A stretch of DNA of 64,000 nucleotides, from assembly GCA_032622095.1 (NCBI GenBank), contig CP136069.1, positions 172,042,394-172,106,393 on the forward strand, in the 5' to 3' direction. Made by a program: the position numbers and the translations under genes. Source of the stretch: Siphonodentalium dalli (lineage: Eukaryota > Mollusca > Scaphopoda > Gadilida > Siphonodentaliidae). The notes under the pieces were generated by a model, which saw only the letters and a program-made list of their open reading frames with translations, did not search any database and was not told the DNA's origin. This document shows positions 59,673 to 64,000 of this stretch, one piece after another (within the stretch, counting starts at the first letter, position 1; the number at the start of each line of letters is the position of its first letter).

Positions 59673-59934
59673 GTGAGTTTAAAGCGAACAAATCTTCTAT
59701 TATGAAATCATGAATGAATTTATAAGAATTCATATATGTACGAGTAAGCATTGTGGTCACTTCAAACCAGGGGAGCAGCTATGTAGATTGGGGATGGGGC
59801 TGATGGGCCTTTGCCCACTCAGGCCCTCAACCATCATAATTTGTTTTCCTCCAGTACATCATAAACAAGCATACTGCCACACTTTCATGATGGGAGCTGC
59901 GCTGGTGCAGCATTAAATATCTTGTGCCATTGCA

Positions 59935-60265
59935 TTATATTATATATGCGAATCTCTTAGGGAGACTCACATATATAAGAGAATGCACTGGCTTACAAGG
60001 TCAAGGTAAAAATTGTGTAATTAAGTTTATGTTTAGTGTCATCCAGGACTCTGAGAATTAAATGTGAAATGCCGTGATTATTAATTATTAGCACTTTCAT
60101 GGCGGGAGCTGCACTGGTGCAGCATTACAGATCATGTGCCAATGTATTCTCTTATATATACAAATCTCCCATAGGGAGCCTCGCATATATTAAAGAATGC
60201 AAAAATTGTTAAGGCCAATACGTTCTCGTATATATGCAATGATCCCCATGGGAGACTCGCATATA
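59935..60265. repeat. Three small palindromes (CATTCTCTTATATATGCGA)
   Basis: Each is about 60 bp: a left arm like CCAATGCATTCTCTTATATA, a short GGGAGACT-type loop and a right arm TATATTAGAGAATGCA. They lie near 59935-59995, 60140-60200 and 60213-60280. Related copies are in the element at 37338-38267. GGCGGGAGCTGCACTGGTGC also repeats (about 59889 and 60103). Confidence 0.6.
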
Positions 60266-60309
60266 TTAGAGAATGCATTTGCACAGGGTTTTGTAAAAAT
60301 TTCAGGAAG

Positions 60310-60600
60310 CTCCAGTCATGCTCTAAGTAATGCTCTAAATAATCGACTCCTTAACCACAGAAGAATTATGGGTAACTTTTCAGGATTTAGTTGGAAATAT
60401 GGCTTGTTGCCATTCATCGGAAAGCTCTCGCCGAGTAATCGACCCCTTAACCGCAGCAGAAATATGGGTAACTTTTCAGGATTTGAGTGAGAGCTTTCCG
60501 ATGAATAGCAACAAGCCATATTTCCGACTAAATCCTGAAAAGTTACCCATAATTCTGCTGTGGTTAAGGGGTCGATTATTTAGGGCATTATTATATCATT
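60310..60600. mobile_element. Mariner-like MITE relative, rearranged
   Basis: Repeated and inverted pieces of the 26817 element: TTAACCACAG(A/C)AGAATTATG and GGATTTAGT..GGAAATATGGC on both strands, with a duplicated left half. Confidence 0.55.
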
Positions 60601-60624
60601 GCAGGAAGATATAAGACCATGGGT

Positions 60625-60745
60625 CCTCCTTTTTGAAATGTGTTAATTTTTGGAGATGTGGGCCACTTCCACGTCTCAATCGGACAAATTACGGAAAAAT
60701 TGCGGGTGTAAGATGGATAACTCTAAAATCAAGTTATTATTTAAA
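60625..60745. mobile_element. TTAA element, internal fragment
   Basis: TTTTTGGAGATGTGGGCCAC to AACTCTAAAATCAAG matches the centre of the copy at 23695-23956. Confidence 0.55.
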
Positions 60746-62820
60746 AAAAAAAAAACAATTATTTTATTTTTCTATTTTTTTTTAAAGATTCAACTCCTTG
60801 TTCAATTCAACCAAAAAAAAGAAGAAAAAAATTAGATTAGAATTAAAAAAAGAAGCATTTCTTCGATCAAATTACTGAGACTCATTTAAACATATCTGGA
60901 ACCAACACGCTTGTTAATCTGACATGGTGTGAAGAGGCCTTGGATCATCAACCCCGTGTACGTGGTATCGCCAAAACCGAGGGTATCGCCAAAACCGAGA
61001 AAATGGGAAAGTCATTTTCACGTATATGATATGGGGATATGTTCATTTCTCATCGTAAAACAGACAACGAACAACACGCATGCATGTGTGTGTCTACATG
61101 AAGCAGGAGTATTTATCCACCCGCTGTCAATCAGTTTTCCCAGATCAAACCATTTAATAATTTTTGGCGAATTTTTTCAATATTGTTTTTGCTTTTGCTC
61201 ACTTAAATTTTCGAGAGCATCCACCCACTAGTATAGTTTCTGGACTTCCACGCTGCCAAAACAAATGCCGGTATATAGTTGAATCTGTCAATGAAGCATA
61301 GGATTGAACAGAATTTAAAAAATCAGTGTCGTTCTCAAAATCCGCGCGATATGGATGGACCACTGTCGGCCCAGAAAGATGTTAACGCCGCAGATGAAGA
61401 TGTCACCAAACGCCGATCATCTGTGCAGTAAATATGCGTATCACTTGAGGAGTTTTGATGAGTTTTCGAGTGTTTTTATGTATCTGAGACTGATCAATTG
61501 GACTGTGAATGTCATCTGAAATATGAATCCATAACATTCGAAATATTGTGTACATATCTATTATGATTCTTTATGAATGTATTTCAATTGAAATGAATTG
61601 AACATCCATCTCAGCATTCAAATTTGCGATCTCAAAAAGGTGAATGAATGATAACGCGATGCCTTGATCACACACACGTGAATGCTGTCGTTCGTATGCA
61701 TGCAGCTAACCGGATATTCGTTTAGTATTAACATGGTTGGAGTTTGTATATATATCACACATGCAGGACGACACGCTACGACGTATCAACGATTTGTTAT
61801 AGGCCGTGGCTAAAGAACGGTATACCGCTCTTTAGTACCAAACGCTAAAGAGCGGTAGAAACCCACCCTATGTGTGGCGAACTGTGTATTGTTGCTGTGG
61901 GTCGGTGTAGAGCTGTTAACCGCGGGAATTCCCGTACGAGGGGTAGATTGGAAAACGTGGTTTGTCAAAGCACAGAATGAAAATTTCTTAACTGTTTTTT
62001 GCTTTAATCATCGAACAAAGGATCCAACAAACAGAAAGTATGATTGCTTAGTTAATAATATCGCAAAATCGCGTCCCTTCAACACTTTAATCACAGCTTT
62101 TGCCTCGAAAAAGGTAAAATTCCTGTTTAAATCTCCATAACTTTTGCAAACCAAGACCTTTACTTCGGGAAGCCAATTGAAATTATAGGCAAATATATTG
62201 AGAATCGATTTGGGTGCGTAAACCCAACCATCAAAGCTATATTTATTGGTGAAAATTTAGTTTGACGGAGGGCACTACCGAGAGAAAAAATGGCACGAAT
62301 ATAGCACGAGAAGATAATCTGATAGTTACGCTTTTACCGCAAATGTCCGGGAAATAGCAAATTATTGACATTCCAGTTTCATTGAGATTTTAATGGAATT
62401 TGAACTAAATGCAGCTGTTTCCTTATTCGATGATCTGTTGGAATATGCAATTGATCTAATATCGATATGGCGTGTCTGTAATAACCTACAACATTGTATT
62501 TATTACCTATCTAGTATATATGTGTGATTTATACAGATTTCCCAGTTAATTATCAGGTAGGCCTATATACATTGTATGTATATTGTCACTGCCGAAATTG
62601 ACGTAATTTCCCCTTTGACGTTTAATTTCTTTTTGTGAAATTTCGTGCATAAATTGTCTTTTAAAAGTTGTTCCCAACAGTTTAAACCACACACCAAGCT
62701 GCCAAATTTCTAGCTGGGATATGTAATAAACAGAATAATCAACAGGCTGCGATGATTACGTGATATAACGCCCTCAGTAGCTGTACTAACTTGTAAACTC
62801 CGGATTTCTGTCAGGTCCAC
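60746..62820. other. AT-rich stretch, no supported gene
   Basis: Poly-A/T runs occur at 60740-60860. A small hairpin near 61806-61857 (ACCGCTCTTTAG / CTAAAGAGCGGT) is clear. Open frames up to 100 codons show no domain. Confidence 0.35.
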
Positions 62821-62879
62821 CCACCTTGTGACATAGGCTTATATCTATGGATGGTTATTAGGGTCACAATCCTAACTTC

Positions 62880-63645
62880 ACATTTTGACTCTAACTTAAT
62901 ATTTTAATTCTTACTTAAAATTTTAATTCTAACTTAACATTTGAATTCTTATATTTTAATTCTAACTTTACATTTTAATTCTAACTTTACATTTTAAAGG
63001 TACTCAACCCGTAAAGAGGGTCCCCATCTCAACAGATTCCAACAACAACAATCCGATCAGAGGGTCCTATATTACTATTTCTTTGGCTTTGGGGGTAAAA
63101 AATATTTGATTCGAGTCGAGGAACCCATCAAACAAAGCTCAGAGTTATTAGATATTGATTTTTCAAATTTGTTATGTTCTCGAGATGAGTACCAATAACT
63201 GCCGTAATCTGCTCTGGATGTGTACTCCAAATCTATTCAAACAGACAAGGATGAATAACTCTAAAATCAAGTGGTAATTTTTACGCAATTTTGACTGAGT
63301 TCTGGGCCAGATAGTATTCCCGATAATGAAAAATAATAGATTTCTAAAATCGATATCTAACAAATCTGAGCTTTGATGGGTGACTTCCTCGACTCGAATC
63401 AAATATTTTTGACCCCCGAAGCCATTGAAATAGTAATTGAGAGGAGTTTTATCGGGTTGAGTACCTTTAACATTTTAATTCTTATATTTTAATTCTATTT
63501 ACATTCTATTTACATTCTATTTACATTCTATTTACATTCTATTTACATTCTATTTACATTCTGTTTACATTCTGTTTACATTCTATGTACTCTAACTTAA
63601 CATTTTAATTCTTATATTTTAATTCTAACTTAATAGTTTCATTTT
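62880..63645. repeat. AT-rich tandem repeats around a TTAA element
   Basis: Left: units like AACTTAACATTTTAATTCT (62880-62993). Right: the same units (63471-63500, 63595-63645) and an 11-bp ATTTACATTCT run (63500-63590). Confidence 0.7.
62998..63466. mobile_element. TTAA-flanked TIR element (AGGTACTC family)
   Basis: TTAA lies at 62994-62997 and 63467-63470. The body of 469 bp starts AGGTACTCAACCCG and ends CGGGTTGAGTACCT, the same length as the copy at 46910-47378. It is inserted in an ACATTTTAATTC tandem repeat. Confidence 0.75.
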
Positions 63646-64000
63646 AATATTTTAAATCTGCTACAAAAAGGTCTAATGTTGGAATTAAAATATTATAATT
63701 AAAAAGTTGAAATTGAAATGAGCATACAACTGATCTCAGAATTGAAAGGCAAAAATTAAAACAAACATAAAATTTATTCTGGAAGTTGTAATTGTGACCC
63801 AAATAACACGCCTGCACTTCTGTAACAATTATAACGAAAGGGGTCGCTGCGATCGGACGACGGAAATTGCCGATCTCGCAGTCACATGATCTCCGGTCAT
63901 GTGATCCATACCCGGAAGAGATTGCATGTCGGCAGACATTTTTGCACAACAACGAAACTTCTCTCGTCGATTCTCATCAAATGTAAGTAAACTGAGTAAT
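63646..64000. other. Window end, nothing identified
   Basis: The frame on the minus strand (63644-63952) shows no domain. A GTAAGT donor-like site lies at 63982 (ATCAAATGTAAGT), but no coding exon before it is recognised. Confidence 0.3.

Noticed and set aside
61874-62140. An 88-codon frame with a hydrophobic start, considered as a secreted protein exon.
   Set aside because: No acceptable start context, no cysteine pattern or domain, and no partner exon.

Overview
This window looks like nuclear DNA of an animal. It is AT-rich, has split genes with GT-AG introns, long introns packed with transposable elements, and AATAAA signals behind the gene ends. The repeat repertoire (Helitron-like elements with central tandem units, many short foldback elements, CR1/Jockey-like and other LINE remnants) suggests a marine invertebrate, perhaps a lophotrochozoan such as a mollusc or brachiopod. 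The taxonomic guess is weak and is not needed for the calls below.

Three host genes are supported, all on the plus strand. (1) A three-exon four-transmembrane protein of the PMP22/EMP/claudin group: exons 21130-21298, 27315-27467 and 43193-43431, with matching intron phases and 186 residues in all. (2) A C2H2 zinc-finger gene: exon 1 at 45070-45095, exon 2 from 46099, last coding part ending at 52209, poly(A) signal near 52384. Its best finger is cut in two by a 5.7-kb foldback transposon. (3) One internal exon (59599-59672) of a family III CoA-transferase of the SUGCT type. Two cysteine-rich C-terminal fragments of one CXC-like family lie at 8915-9091 (+) and 39337-39639 (-).

Layout. 1-15.6 kb: head-to-tail Helitron-like arrays (1-2771, 4879-6234, 12299-15564), a foldback element (about 3.84-4.35 kb), an inverted 21-bp minisatellite (8.1-8.9 kb) and a threefold 590-bp repeat (10.7-12.3 kb). 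15.6-21 kb: a LINE 3' end and TTAA-flanked elements. 21.1-43.4 kb: the tetraspan gene. Its 15.7-kb second intron holds a decayed LINE (29.45-35.98 kb, minus), itself split by a 4.1-kb foldback element carrying a roughly 165-bp satellite. 43.6-45.0 kb: two large palindromes between the tetraspan gene and the zinc-finger ATG. 45.07-52.4 kb: the zinc-finger gene and its transposon. 52.5-57.2 kb: a tandem-repeat element and a 2.8-kb TIR element with a 7-bp target duplication. 57.2-64 kb: mostly unique AT-rich DNA, the CoA-transferase exon, small palindromes and another TTAA element.

The strongest signal is that nested insertions can be dated against each other from the sequence alone. The foldback transposon in the zinc finger has an 8-bp duplication. 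One of its arms carries a TTAA element while the other arm keeps the empty TTAA site, which shows the target preference and the order of events.
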